Below, piece after piece: positions 42,905 to 52,237 of a DNA stretch of 64,000 nt. The stretch spans positions 1-64,000 of the forward strand of contig JAOTYL010000005.1 of assembly GCA_029861865.1 (NCBI GenBank), written 5' to 3'. Origin of the DNA: Myxococcales bacterium. Its GTDB lineage: Bacteria > Myxococcota_A > Polyangia > Polyangiales > Houyiibacteriaceae. Each line of letters opens with the position of its first letter. Position 1 is the stretch's first letter. The translations under genes and the position numbers were made by a program. The notes beneath the pieces were generated by a model that did no database searches, was not told the origin of the DNA, and worked only from the letters and a program-made list of their open reading frames with translations.

Positions 42905-43783
42905 TCAGCCGGCTTTTTCTTGCTTGGCGTTCCAGGCGGCGGGGGATGACAGGGGGCCGACATCGGCCCAGGGCTTGTCTTCGCTGTGTCGGACGACTTG
43001 CCGGCGGGCGGTGAGCACATCGGCGCCGTCGCGCGTGACCAACACCGTGTGCTCGAACTGCGCCGAGAGGGAGCGGTCGAGTGTGAGCACCGTCCACTCG
43101 TCGTCCATCAGCTCGGTTTGATAGCCACCAGCATTGATCATCGGCTCGATGGTGAATACCATGCCCGCCTTCATCCGCTTGTCTTTGCCGCGCTTGCCGA
43201 AGTGCGGGATCTGCGGTGGCATGTGGAACTCGCGACCGACCCCGTGTCCGACATAGTCGCGCACCACCGAGCACCCTTTCCCCTCGGCGTACTCCTGAAT
43301 CGCGGCGCCGATATCGCCGATGCGCTTGCCGTGCTTCACCTCGGCAATTCCGAGCTCGAGGCAACGGCGCGCGGTTTCAACGACGTGGATCGCCTGGTCA
43401 CTCGGTTGGCCGATGTAGAAGGTGACGCTGGTGTCCCCGTGGTAGCCGTGCTCGGTCGGGAGGTACGTCGTGACGTCGACATTGACGATGTCGCCATCCT
43501 TGAGGACATAAGGCCCCGGGATCCCGTGACAGACGCACTCGTTGACGCTCGTGCAGACGCTTTTCGGGAAGCCTTTGTAGTCGAGCGGAGACGGATAGGC
43601 ATCGCGCGAGACGATGTAGTCATGCACGAAACCGTCGATCGCCTCGGTGGAGACGCCAGGCTCGATCATGTCCCCGACCGCCGTGAGGCAGTCCGCTGCC
43701 AGCTGACAGGAACGCCGCATATCTAGGAGCATGCGGGGGGTCATGAGCTCGATTGCAGACAACGTGAACCTTGGGCGCCTCAT
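42905..43783 (-). CDS. map: Methionine aminopeptidase, type I
   Basis: 292 residues. It removes the N-terminal Met from nascent proteins. Metal ligands are seen in NVDVTTYL (Asp), YHGDTS (Asp), GHGVGREFH (His), FTIEPMI (Glu) and QFEHTVLV (Glu). An N-terminal stretch of about 15 residues precedes the pita-bread fold, and the C-terminus has some 35 extra residues (EDKPWADVGPLSSPAAW). This resembles the long-form type Ic enzymes only loosely, with no zinc finger. Convergent with the Rieske gene. Confidence 0.95.
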   Translation of the reverse strand: MRRPRFTLSAIELMTPRMLLDMRRSCQLAADCLTAVGDMIEPGVSTEAIDGFVHDYIVSRDAYPSPLDYKGFPKSVCTSVNECVCHGIPGPYVLKDGDIVNVDVTTYLPTEHGYHGDTSVTFYIGQPSDQAIHVVETARRCLELGIAEVKHGKRIGDIGAAIQEYAEGKGCSVVRDYVGHGVGREFHMPPQIPHFGKRGKDKRMKAGMVFTIEPMINAGGYQTELMDDEWTVLTLDRSLSAQFEHTVLVTRDGADVLTARRQVVRHSEDKPWADVGPLSSPAAWNAKQEKAG

Positions 43784-43916
43784 TCACGTCTAGGACGCGG
43801 GCTCTGGATTGTCGAGAAAATCCAAGTAGAGCAGCGATTTCCCGTCTCGACAAATCGCGACTGCCAGAACAGGTTTTTGAGCTACCCTCCGCTCGATGAT
43901 GAAGCGGGAGGTGGCA

Positions 43917-44822
43917 ATGCTGAGGATTGACTTTGGCACGTTGTTGTTGGCGGTAGCGGTCGCGAGCACTGGATGTAGCAGCGGCAAAGGCTCGGGGGGG
44001 TTTGAGTGCCTGACCCGCAACGATTGTCCGCCCGATTGTGAGTGTGACTTGTTCACGTCGGGCCTTTCTGGCCGTTGCGAAATCCCAGGCGGTGAAACCC
44101 CGTGTGGTGGGACCTGCGACCGCGAGTCCTGTTCCGCAGGCACGTCATGTGAAGAGACCGGTTCCGAAGAGTTCGGTTCCGGGGGCATTGTGCTCCTCTT
44201 CAGCTGCGTGCCGACCACCACTCTGAGCTGCGAAACCGCCTGCGGGCAGCTCGATTGCGTCGAGTTTTTCGATGGAGCTTTCGAAGAGAATGACTGGCTA
44301 GACGAAGTGGTGTCAGTAACACCAGATCCGGGATTTGGCATGCATGAGGTGGACCAGGGCGGCGTGCCAGGAAGCACCGCGCCCGATGACGGCAACCCCG
44401 CTCCCTATCGCTTCGTCTCCCACACCGTAGGCGAGAGCTCCGGCATTTGGGTGGCACACGAAAAGCCCACCGCCAACTATGATCCCAGCAGCGCAGGCGC
44501 CATCGAGTCCATCCATTATTTGTTCGATGGCAGGGCGCTCGAAGGAAGCCGGCAGGCGTCGATCCGGCCTCTGGCCAAGCAGGACGGCCGCTGGTTCTGG
44601 ACGGACTTCACCACCTTTCAGCTGATCAACGAGAACGGTTGGGTGACCAAGCGATGGGATGATGCAAGCCTGATCCCTGCCGGCCACAGCGTAGAGCTGG
44701 ATCTTTCCGGCGGGCAAATCACGGTGGGCTTTGCCACCGGCGCAAGCCACACCACGGGCGTCGAGATGGTGACTCGCAACACCGGCGTCGACAATTGGCG
44801 CGTGGTCATCTGCCACCAATGA
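43917..44822 (+). CDS. Cys-rich lipoprotein of unknown function
   Basis: 301 residues from the ATG at 43917 (an ATG at 43896 would add seven). The signal peptide ends in lipobox ASTGC. A Cys-rich part (about 30-95, with CLTRNDCPPDCECD, CDRESCSAGTSC) is followed by a beta-rich jelly-roll-like domain (NDWLDEVVSVTPDP, SIHYLFDGRALEGSR and DNWRVVICHQ at the end) resembling carbohydrate-binding sandwich domains. Probably surface exposed. Function not recognised. It is divergent from map. Confidence 0.65.
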   Translation: MLRIDFGTLLLAVAVASTGCSSGKGSGGFECLTRNDCPPDCECDLFTSGLSGRCEIPGGETPCGGTCDRESCSAGTSCEETGSEEFGSGGIVLLFSCVPTTTLSCETACGQLDCVEFFDGAFEENDWLDEVVSVTPDPGFGMHEVDQGGVPGSTAPDDGNPAPYRFVSHTVGESSGIWVAHEKPTANYDPSSAGAIESIHYLFDGRALEGSRQASIRPLAKQDGRWFWTDFTTFQLINENGWVTKRWDDASLIPAGHSVELDLSGGQITVGFATGASHTTGVEMVTRNTGVDNWRVVICHQ

Positions 44823-44931
44823 TCGAGCTCCTTCAGGTCGTTCTTGGACGGGCCGGGCGGAGCGGGTTTGACCCGTCGCCCCCTTGGCACTATCTCGCCG
44901 CTCGATGCCAGATACGTACAACAACGTCCCG

Positions 44932-45138
44932 ATGAGTGAAGGCATGGCTGAGCGTACCGTCAAGGAAGACACCTTCTGGAGCGGGCCAAAGCTCGTCGTG
45001 CTCGGCTTTGTGACGCTCGGCCTCTGCTTTGGCCTGCTTTGGGCGATGGCGGAAGGCATCATCGGCCCGACCCAGCACGAGGCCGACTGGGGCCACGAAA
45101 TCCACATGCTCCAACCGGGCGGCGGCCCCCTCGACTGA
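44932..45138 (+). CDS. Small single-span membrane protein
   Basis: 68 residues from the ATG at 44932, with an alternative ATG at 44905. One transmembrane helix (KLVVLGFVTLGLCFGLLWAM) is followed by a short His-rich end (HEADWGHEIHM). Unknown function. GC3 and hydrophobic profile support translation, but the evidence is modest. Confidence 0.45.
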   Translation: MSEGMAERTVKEDTFWSGPKLVVLGFVTLGLCFGLLWAMAEGIIGPTQHEADWGHEIHMLQPGGGPLD

Positions 45139-45158
45139 GTCGGGGCGGAAAGTCGTGT

Positions 45159-45341
45159 TCAGTCGAAGTCGAAATCGAGCTCTTCGGGCTCTTCACTCCT
45201 GAGCGAGTCGTCTTCACCGGGTTCGAAGGTGGCTTCGGAATAGAGATCGTCGAGGGACCAGCCGGCCTTGTGATGGCGTCGGAGCTCTTCGCGCTCGAAC
45301 TCGGCCAGTGAGAAATAGTTCTTCGGTCCTTTCGGCCGCAT
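45159..45341 (-). CDS. Small acidic protein
   Basis: 60 residues, preceded by a strong Shine-Dalgarno (AAAGGGGGAG, about 5 bases before the ATG). A basic helical first half (NYFSLAEFEREELRRHHKAG) with an aromatic Trp-Ser-Leu-Asp-Asp-Leu-Tyr element is followed by an acidic Glu/Asp tail ending ELDFDFD. It could be a DNA- or protein-binding adaptor. It is divergent from parA, 150 bases away. Confidence 0.55.
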   Translation of the reverse strand: MRPKGPKNYFSLAEFEREELRRHHKAGWSLDDLYSEATFEPGEDDSLRSEEPEELDFDFD

Positions 45342-45492
45342 GTCTCCCCCTTTTCAGCAGCCTGCCAACCGAGTCTGGTATGGCAAATGACTACTTTATC
45401 CTACACTGCAGCACACCCTACTCGCGGCGATCGAGATGGCAAAAAAAAGGGGCGAGATTGAAACCAACCGGCCGCGCTGGTAGACGCAATCC

Positions 45493-46263
45493 ATGAGTCG
45501 GGTGGTTGCGATCGCCAATCAAAAGGGCGGCGTCGGCAAGACGACGACGGCGGTGAACCTCGGAGCCAGCCTCGCGGTGGCCGAGCAGCGCGTCCTTCTC
45601 GTCGACCTCGACCCGCAGGGCAACGCCTCGACCGGTGTCGGCTGTGACCCAGGCAATGAAGAGATGGAGGGCTCCTACGAGCTCCTCCTCCGCGAGATCG
45701 AGACCGCCGACGCCATCTACGAGACCGAGATGCCCTACTTGCACATCATCGCGGCGACGCAGGATTTGGTCGGGGTCGAACGCGACCTGCTTCATTCGGA
45801 CGACGCCGCCACTCGGCTCCGCGACGCCCTCGGCACGGTGCGCGACGACTACGACTTCATCGTGGTCGACTGCCCGCCCTCGCTCGGCATGCTCACGATC
45901 AACGCCCTGACGGCGGCCGACTTGGTCATCGTGCCGCTTCAGTGCGAGTACTACGCGCTCGAGGGCCTGTCGCAGCTGGTTGGCACGATCGAACGGGTGC
46001 GTGCCTCGGTCAACGAAGACCTCGAGATCCACGGCGTGCTGCTCACCATGTTCGATTCGCGGAACAACCTGGCCAACGAAGTGGCCGAAGAGGTGCGCCG
46101 TCACTTCCGCGTCTACGACACGATTATTCCCCGAAATGTGAGGCTCGCAGAAGCTCCCTCCCACGGAAAGCCAGTCATCCTGTATGATGCGTCCTCGCGG
46201 GGTTCCTATACGTACTTGAACCTCGCGCGAGAGCTGCTCGATGATCTGGAGGTAGCAGCGTAG
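45493..46263 (+). CDS. parA: Chromosome-partitioning ATPase ParA (Soj)
   Basis: 256 residues, deviant Walker A KGGVGKTT (11-18), LVDLDPQGNAST, VVDCPPSLGMLTINAL and FDSRNNLANEVAEEVR. ParA binds DNA in an ATP-dependent way and moves ParB-parS complexes. The short form without a helix-turn-helix N-terminus is the chromosomal type. parB starts on the last base of its stop codon. No parS (TGTTTCACGTGAAACA) was noticed in the window, though parS often lies some distance away. Confidence 0.96.
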   Translation: MSRVVAIANQKGGVGKTTTAVNLGASLAVAEQRVLLVDLDPQGNASTGVGCDPGNEEMEGSYELLLREIETADAIYETEMPYLHIIAATQDLVGVERDLLHSDDAATRLRDALGTVRDDYDFIVVDCPPSLGMLTINALTAADLVIVPLQCEYYALEGLSQLVGTIERVRASVNEDLEIHGVLLTMFDSRNNLANEVAEEVRRHFRVYDTIIPRNVRLAEAPSHGKPVILYDASSRGSYTYLNLARELLDDLEVAA

Positions 46264-47114
46264 TGGCGCGAAGACGGCTGGGGCGTGGGTTGGATGGCTT
46301 GCTTCCGGCAGCGCCGCCGGCCTCGGAACGCGCCCCAAAAAACACTGCAGCGATCGAAGATTTGCACCCGGGACAAATGCAGCCCCGCACGCGTATGGAC
46401 GCTGAAGCCTTGGCGGAGCTTGCGGCTTCGATCCGCGAGCACGGGGTGTTGGAGCCGGTCCTGGTGCGCAAGCGATCTGCCGGCGGCTTCGAGATCATCG
46501 CGGGGGAGCGGCGGTGGCGCGCCGCGCAGCAGGCCGGCCTCAAAGAGCTGCCAATCTTCGTGCACGACCTCAATGACGAGGCGGCCTTCGAAGCGGCTCT
46601 CGTCGAGAACCTCCAGCGCGAAGACCTCAACCCGATGGAAACCGCGCGTGCATTTCAGCGGTTGGTCGACGACTACGGCTACACCCAAGAAGCGATCGCG
46701 ACCAGGGTCGGCAAAGAACGGTCGACGGTCGCCAACGCCCTGCGCCTTCTGAAGCTCCCCAAAGACATCATGGACATGGTCGAGGATGGTCAGCTCAGCG
46801 AGGGCCACGCCCGCGCCCTGCTCTCGGCCCCCAACGTGAGCACCATGAAACGGCTGGCACGGAACGCGGTCTCGAAGGGCTGGAGTGTGCGCGAGGCCGA
46901 GCGGCACGCCCGTAAGGTGGCCCGAGGGAATGGCGACGGCGCAGCCAAGGCGAAGGCCGGCAAGAGCGCGAACGTTCGCGACCTCGAACATCGGCTTTCC
47001 CTGGCCCTCGGCTCGACGACCACGATCCACGAAAGCGGCAAAGAGCGCGGCCAGATCCGCATCCACTACGCGAGCTTCGACGAGCTCGACCGAATCATCG
47101 CGAAACTCACCTAG
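46263..47114 (+). CDS. parB: Chromosome-partitioning protein ParB (Spo0J)
   Basis: 283 residues from a GTG. The N-terminal ARRRLGRGLDGLLP recruits ParA. The ParB/Srx-type CTPase region includes QMQPRTRMD and ENLQREDLNPMETA, with GERRWRAAQ. The helix-turn-helix follows (YTQEAIATRVGKERSTVANALRLL) and a C-terminal dimer domain ends the protein. It binds parS and loads condensin, linking it functionally with ScpAB in this window. Confidence 0.96.
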   Translation: MARRRLGRGLDGLLPAAPPASERAPKNTAAIEDLHPGQMQPRTRMDAEALAELAASIREHGVLEPVLVRKRSAGGFEIIAGERRWRAAQQAGLKELPIFVHDLNDEAAFEAALVENLQREDLNPMETARAFQRLVDDYGYTQEAIATRVGKERSTVANALRLLKLPKDIMDMVEDGQLSEGHARALLSAPNVSTMKRLARNAVSKGWSVREAERHARKVARGNGDGAAKAKAGKSANVRDLEHRLSLALGSTTTIHESGKERGQIRIHYASFDELDRIIAKLT

Positions 47115-47124
47115 GAGCCGGGTG

Positions 47125-47904
47125 ATGGATGGCGCAGTTTCACCAGCGAAGCCGCCTGTTGGTAGCTGGGATTGGCTGACCGAGACGGGCGGCGTGCTGA
47201 CGGCCAAAGAGCGGCTTGCGCTGGTTCCCTCCCTTGCTGGGACGTTTGGGCGGTTTTCTTTGGATAGGCTACGGCTGGCGGTCCGTGCTCGCCCCCGGCA
47301 TGGGCTCGCCGCCGAAGACCTGTGGCCAGCACCGCCAGACTCACAACTGTGTCGCCACGCCGAGCAAGAGGCCCGCGACCTTCAATCCCCCGCGGTGGTG
47401 AACCATGGCTACCGCACGTGGGTCTTCGGTGCGGCGCTCGCCAAGCTCGACGAGGCGATGTTCGACCCTGAGCTCTTTCACGCGGCATCTCTGCTTCACG
47501 ACCTGGGGCTCGAGCATACCGAACCCGGGCGGTGTTTCACTCGTCGAAGCGGAGAGTCGGCAGAGGCTGTCGCGGAACGGTCTGGCCTCGATCGAGCCGG
47601 GTCGCTCGAGATGATGAATGGTATCGCGATGCACATCACGCCTGGGCTCCGGTACGACGACAGCGCGCTCGGATTCTACTTGCAAGCCGGGGCTATGGCA
47701 GACCTCGCTGGGCTCCGCGCCTGGCAGCTACCGAAAGACCTGCGCGCTCGCGCTGACCAAGCGTATCCGCGCCAGCGGGTCCACGAAGTGCTCTCCCGAT
47801 GTTGGCACGCCGAGGCCCAAGCGGTTCCGAACGGTCGGGCGCACTTTGCCGACAAGTGGGGCGGCTTTTCGCGCATCGTCAAGTGGTTCCCCGTCGCGAA
47901 GTAG
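47125..47904 (+). CDS. HD-domain hydrolase, cyanamide-hydratase-like
   Basis: 259 residues from the ATG at 47125, with AGGAG seven bases upstream overlapping the parB stop. HD signature residues appear in VVNHGYRTWVFGAAL, ASLLHDLGLEHT and GIAMHI; the pattern of His, then His-Asp, then His is that of the DDI2/cyanamide hydratase-like HD group. Substrate unknown. Cytoplasmic. The tight link with parB suggests co-transcription, perhaps incidental. It converges with folD. Confidence 0.75.
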   Translation: MDGAVSPAKPPVGSWDWLTETGGVLTAKERLALVPSLAGTFGRFSLDRLRLAVRARPRHGLAAEDLWPAPPDSQLCRHAEQEARDLQSPAVVNHGYRTWVFGAALAKLDEAMFDPELFHAASLLHDLGLEHTEPGRCFTRRSGESAEAVAERSGLDRAGSLEMMNGIAMHITPGLRYDDSALGFYLQAGAMADLAGLRAWQLPKDLRARADQAYPRQRVHEVLSRCWHAEAQAVPNGRAHFADKWGGFSRIVKWFPVAK

Positions 47905-47918
47905 CGTTCGAGGTTGCG

Positions 47919-48770
47919 CTATCGCGTGCGCGCCTCGGCTGCATCGACGGTGTTGCTGAGCAACATGGCGATCGTCATCGGGCCCACGCCGCCTGGCACG
48001 GGCGTGATGTACGAGGCGTGCTTCGACGCTCCTCCGAAGTCCACATCGCCGGTGAGCGACCCGTCTTCCAGGCGGTTGATTCCGACGTCGATGACAACCG
48101 CGCCTTTCTTGATCCAATCCCCTTGCACGAGCTCCGCGCGGCCGACGGCGGCGACCACGATGTCCGCTTCGCCAACGCGTTCGGCCAAGTCTTCGGTCCG
48201 CGAGTGGGCGATCGTGACCGTCGCGTGCTTCTCGAGCAGCATCAGCGCGATCGGTTTGCCGACGAGCGTGCTTCGCCCGAGCACCAGAGCGCGCTTGCCC
48301 TTGGGGTTGCAGCCCACGTGTTCGAGCATCCGCATGCAGCCGCTCGGGGTGCACGGTCGAAGGCCGTGTCGACCGACGAACAGCAGCCCCGCGTTGAACG
48401 GATGCAAGCCATCGACGTCTTTCTCGGGGTCGATGGCGTCGACGATCGTCTGGTCGTCCAGATGGTCCGGCAAGGGAAGCTGCACCAGGATGCCATCGAT
48501 GCCGGGAGCGGCGTTGAGCTCGGCGATGAGCGCCAAGAGGTCTGCCTCGGTGGTCTCGGCAGGGAGCCGATGGACCTCACCGGCGATCCCGGCTTTGCCC
48601 GCGGCCCGTTGTTTGTTTCGGACATAGACCTGGGAGGCGGGGTCTTCGCCCACCAGCACCACGTGCAGCCCCGGAGCCCTTCCGTGCTTGGCGGCGAACG
48701 CCTCCGCTCGGGTCTTGACCTCCGCCCGCACCTCTTTGGCGAGCGCCTTGCCGTCGATCAGCTCAGCCAT
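47919..48770 (-). CDS. folD: Bifunctional methylenetetrahydrofolate dehydrogenase / cyclohydrolase
   Basis: 283 residues from the ATG at 48770 ([11 protein letters not shown]); longer frames run into ileS. It converts 5,10-methylene-THF to 10-formyl-THF. Signatures are [14 protein letters not shown] (active-site Lys and Tyr), [43 protein letters not shown] and [14 protein letters not shown]. Standard length. Divergent from ileS. Confidence 0.97.
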   Translation of the reverse strand: MAELIDGKALAKEVRAEVKTRAEAFAAKHGRAPGLHVVLVGEDPASQVYVRNKQRAAGKAGIAGEVHRLPAETTEADLLALIAELNAAPGIDGILVQLPLPDHLDDQTIVDAIDPEKDVDGLHPFNAGLLFVGRHGLRPCTPSGCMRMLEHVGCNPKGKRALVLGRSTLVGKPIALMLLEKHATVTIAHSRTEDLAERVGEADIVVAAVGRAELVQGDWIKKGAVVIDVGINRLEDGSLTGDVDFGGASKHASYITPVPGGVGPMTIAMLLSNTVDAAEARTR

Positions 48771-48855
48771 GGCCGGGGTGTAACAGCTGCCCCTTGCGCG
48801 CTCAAACCACCGGTGCCGGTGGAAATCGCGGCTTGGCGTGGTATGCCGCGGGGCC

Positions 48856-51800
48856 ATGTTCGAGCCCGTATCTCCCCAGGTTTCGTTCCCCGAGCTCGAC
48901 GCGACCCATCTCGCGTTTTGGGAAGACGCGCGCATTTTTGAAAAGACGCTCGAACGAGAGGCCGACAAGCCGCCGTTCATCTTCTACGAGGGGCCTCCGA
49001 CGGCGAATGGCATGCCCCACCCCGGTCACGTCATGACCCGGGTGATGAAGGACGTGTTTCTTCGGTACCGCACGATGGGCGGCCACTACGTGCCGCGCCG
49101 CGCAGGCTGGGACACCCACGGGTTGCCGGTCGAGGTGGAGGTCGAGAAGGCTCTCGGGATCAGCGGTCGGGACGCGATTCAAGCCTACGGGGTCGAGGCG
49201 TTCAGCAGGCAATGCATCGACTCGGTGTTCAAGTACATCGACGAGTGGCAGGAGATGACGCGTCGCATCGGGTTTTGGCTCGACTTCGACGCGGCCTACG
49301 TGACCTTTCACAAGTCTTACGTCGAGAGCGTTTGGTGGGCGCTCTCCGAGATGTTCAAGAAGGGGCTTCTCTACCAGGGCTACAAGGTCATCTGGTGGTG
49401 GCCGCAGGGTGGCACGGCGCTTTCCGCCGGCGAGGTCGGCCAGGGCTACAAGACCATCGACGACCCGTCGGTGATGATCCGTTTTCCGGTTGTCGGTGAG
49501 GACGAGACTTCTTTCCTCGCCTGGACGACGACCCCCTGGACTCTTCCGTCCAACGTCGCCCTCGCGGTGGACCCCGGGACCGTGTACGCGACGGTCGAGG
49601 TCGAAGGCGAGCGTCTCATCGTGGCTGAAGCCCTCGTCGAAAAAGTCCTAGGCGAAGACGGCACCGTCGTCTCGAGGCGTAAAGGCTCCGAGCTCGTTGG
49701 GATGCGGTACGAGCCGCCGTTCCGATACGCCGAGCCCGAGGGAGGCCCCGCGTGGGAGGTGGTCGATGCGGACTTCGTGTCGCTCGACAGCGGCACTGGC
49801 CTTGTCCATTTGGCCCCCGCCTTTGGCGAGGACGACTTCCGCGTCTGCAAGGACAAAGGGATGGGCTTTTTGCAACTAATGAACCCAGACGGCACGTTTC
49901 CAGCAACCGTGACCGATTTTGCGGGGCGGTTCTGTAAGGATGCCGACCGAGACATCATTCGGAACCTTCGATCGCGTGGATTGCTTTTCAAGGAAGAGGT
50001 TTACCGACACGACTACCCGTTTTGTTGGCGCGCGATGGACGACCCGCTCATTCAGTATGCGCGACGCTCATGGTTCATCCGCACCACGCAAGAGATCGAG
50101 CGCGTCAAGGAGAACAACCGGGCCATCCACTGGGAACCCGAACACATCAAGACCGGGCGCATGGGGCAGTTCCTCGAAGGTAACGTCGATTGGGCGCTGT
50201 CACGTGAGCGATTCTGGGGGACGCCGCTTCCGATTTGGGTCAACGACGAAACGGGGGCCGCCGAATCGGTGGGCTCGGTGGCTGAGATCCTCGAGCGCAA
50301 TCCGAAGGCGTTTGAGCATTTCGAAAACGCCAAGGCCAAGGACCCGTCCCTTCAAGAACATCTGATGGTGCACAAGCCGTGGGTCGATGAGGTCACCTGG
50401 GTCAAGAGGGGCGAGCCTGGGGTCTACCGACGGGTGCCCGAGGTCATCGATTGTTGGTTCGATTCGGGGTGCATGCCCTTTGCGCAGTGGGGATACCCGC
50501 ACCAGGGCCAGGACGAGTTTCAACGCTCCTTCCCGGCGGACTTCATCACCGAGGCCGTGGACCAGACGCGCGGCTGGTTCTACTCGCTGATGACGATCAG
50601 CACCCTGATGTTTCCAGCGCAAGAGGTGCCCCACCCATTCAAGAACTGTGTGGTGATGGGGATCATCACCGACGAAAAAGGAAAGAAGCTCAGCAAGCGC
50701 GACAAGAACTACACCGACCCCCTGGTGCTCATGGATCGGGTTGGCGCCGATGCCGTGCGCTGGGCGCTCTACGCAGGAACCGTACCGGGGCAGAACACCC
50801 GCTTCTTCGACGCCGCGGCGACCGACGCGGTCCGCGAGTTCCTGCTCAAGATTTGGAATGTCTATAGCTTCTTTGTCACCTACGCGAATATCGACGCCTG
50901 GACGCCGACCGCCGACCGGCCTCCACTCTCCGAGCGTTCGGACATGGATCGCTGGCTGCTCGCAGAGCTCGACGCCACCGTGCGGGCGGTCCGGCGCGAG
51001 CTCGATGACTACAAGAGCCACATGGCGGTTCGACACTTGCTTTCTTTCGTCGACGGTTTGTCGAATTGGTATGTGCGGCGAAGTCGGGCGCGGTTCTGGG
51101 CCACTGACGACACCGCGGACAAGCGTGCGGCGTTCAGCACCCTCTACGAGACGCTCGTCGATCTGACCAAGCTCACCGCGCCGTTCACCCCCTTCATGAC
51201 CGAGACGCTCTTTCAGAATTTGGTCCGTAAGAATGATCCTTCCGCGCCCGAATCGGTACACCTGGCCTCGTTCCCCGAGCCCGATGAGGCGCGGGTGGAC
51301 GACGCGCTTCGCCGCACGGTCGAGCAGGTTCGCAATGTGGTCAACCTCGGCCAGCGGGTGCGAAACGAGAACAAGCTCAAGGTTCGCCAGCCCTTGGCTG
51401 AAGCGATCGTCGTGGTGGCCGACGATGGCGAGCGCGCCGCGATCGACGGCTTTTCGGACGCGATTCGTGAGGAGCTCAATGTTCGATCCCTCGGCTTCAC
51501 CCAAGAACCAGAAATCTATGTCGAGTTCGAGCTTTTGCCGAACTTCCGCGTGCTCGGCCCAAAGCTCGGCAAGCAAGTTCCAGCATGCAAGAAGGCACTC
51601 GCAGAGTCCGACGGGTCGGCTCTCTATGCCGAAATGGAGGCCAATCAAAAAATACGGGTCGAGCTTCCTGATGGCCCGATCGAGCTCACCCTGGACGAAG
51701 TCGAGGTTCGGCTCAGCGCCCGCGAAGACTTCGCTGCAGCCTCGGGCGCTGGCCAAGTGGTAGTGCTCGACACCCGAATCGACGACGACCTCCGCCGCGA

Positions 51801-52056
51801 GGGCATGGCGCGCGAGGTGATCAACCGCATCCAACGCGCGCGAAAGGCCATGGACCTTCCCTACGAAGCCCGCATTGAAGTCTCTTGGAACGCCGACGGC
51901 GAAGTCGCAAAAGCGATCGAGGAGCACGCCGAGCGCATCGCCGGCGAAACCTTAGCCACGCGCTTCGAGGCAGGCGACGCCGAGGGCGCCACCGTGGAAG
52001 AAACCGAGATCGAGGGCACGCCGCTGCGGCTCGGGATCACCAAGGCTCCAGCCTGA
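48856..52056 (+). CDS. ileS: Isoleucine-tRNA ligase, type 2 (eukaryote-like)
   Basis: 1066 residues from the ATG at 48856. The class I HIGH motif reads HPGH (55-58, in [12 protein letters not shown]) and KMSKS reads KLSKR (611-615). The [14 protein letters not shown]-like block and the editing CP1 domain are present. The KLSKR sequence and the long, zinc-finger-free C-terminus place it with the IleS2 class, which includes enzymes naturally insensitive to mupirocin; that property is inference. The stop codon is TGA inside CCTGACACTGACG, so the hexanucleotide repeat begins at the stop. Confidence 0.95.
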   Translation: MFEPVSPQVSFPELDATHLAFWEDARIFEKTLEREADKPPFIFYEGPPTANGMPHPGHVMTRVMKDVFLRYRTMGGHYVPRRAGWDTHGLPVEVEVEKALGISGRDAIQAYGVEAFSRQCIDSVFKYIDEWQEMTRRIGFWLDFDAAYVTFHKSYVESVWWALSEMFKKGLLYQGYKVIWWWPQGGTALSAGEVGQGYKTIDDPSVMIRFPVVGEDETSFLAWTTTPWTLPSNVALAVDPGTVYATVEVEGERLIVAEALVEKVLGEDGTVVSRRKGSELVGMRYEPPFRYAEPEGGPAWEVVDADFVSLDSGTGLVHLAPAFGEDDFRVCKDKGMGFLQLMNPDGTFPATVTDFAGRFCKDADRDIIRNLRSRGLLFKEEVYRHDYPFCWRAMDDPLIQYARRSWFIRTTQEIERVKENNRAIHWEPEHIKTGRMGQFLEGNVDWALSRERFWGTPLPIWVNDETGAAESVGSVAEILERNPKAFEHFENAKAKDPSLQEHLMVHKPWVDEVTWVKRGEPGVYRRVPEVIDCWFDSGCMPFAQWGYPHQGQDEFQRSFPADFITEAVDQTRGWFYSLMTISTLMFPAQEVPHPFKNCVVMGIITDEKGKKLSKRDKNYTDPLVLMDRVGADAVRWALYAGTVPGQNTRFFDAAATDAVREFLLKIWNVYSFFVTYANIDAWTPTADRPPLSERSDMDRWLLAELDATVRAVRRELDDYKSHMAVRHLLSFVDGLSNWYVRRSRARFWATDDTADKRAAFSTLYETLVDLTKLTAPFTPFMTETLFQNLVRKNDPSAPESVHLASFPEPDEARVDDALRRTVEQVRNVVNLGQRVRNENKLKVRQPLAEAIVVVADDGERAAIDGFSDAIREELNVRSLGFTQEPEIYVEFELLPNFRVLGPKLGKQVPACKKALAESDGSALYAEMEANQKIRVELPDGPIELTLDEVEVRLSAREDFAAASGAGQVVVLDTRIDDDLRREGMAREVINRIQRARKAMDLPYEARIEVSWNADGEVAKAIEEHAERIAGETLATRFEAGDAEGATVEETEIEGTPLRLGITKAPA

Positions 52057-52092
52057 CACTGACGCTGGCACTGACACTGACGCTGACACTGC
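52053..52092. repeat. Hexanucleotide repeat starting at the ileS stop codon
   Basis: About six units (CTGACA, CTGACG, CTGGCA). The first TGA is the ileS stop; in this frame the repeat would add further stops every six bases. Confidence 0.9.
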
Positions 52093-52237
52093 CGGGGACG
52101 CTGAGCGCGCGCCCGTCCGTTACTGGTTCGCGTTCTAGGCGAAGAGGTTGGAGGCTCGCAGGGCAATGACCGGTTTGTTCTTGCGTGATAGGCTGCGTTC
52201 ATGCGCGTCCTCGGCCGATGTCTCGAATGAGGGGATC

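Noticed and set aside
45342-45492. Replication origin beside parAB
   Set aside because: No cluster of DnaA boxes (TTATCCACA) and no dnaA, gidA or rpmH in the window.
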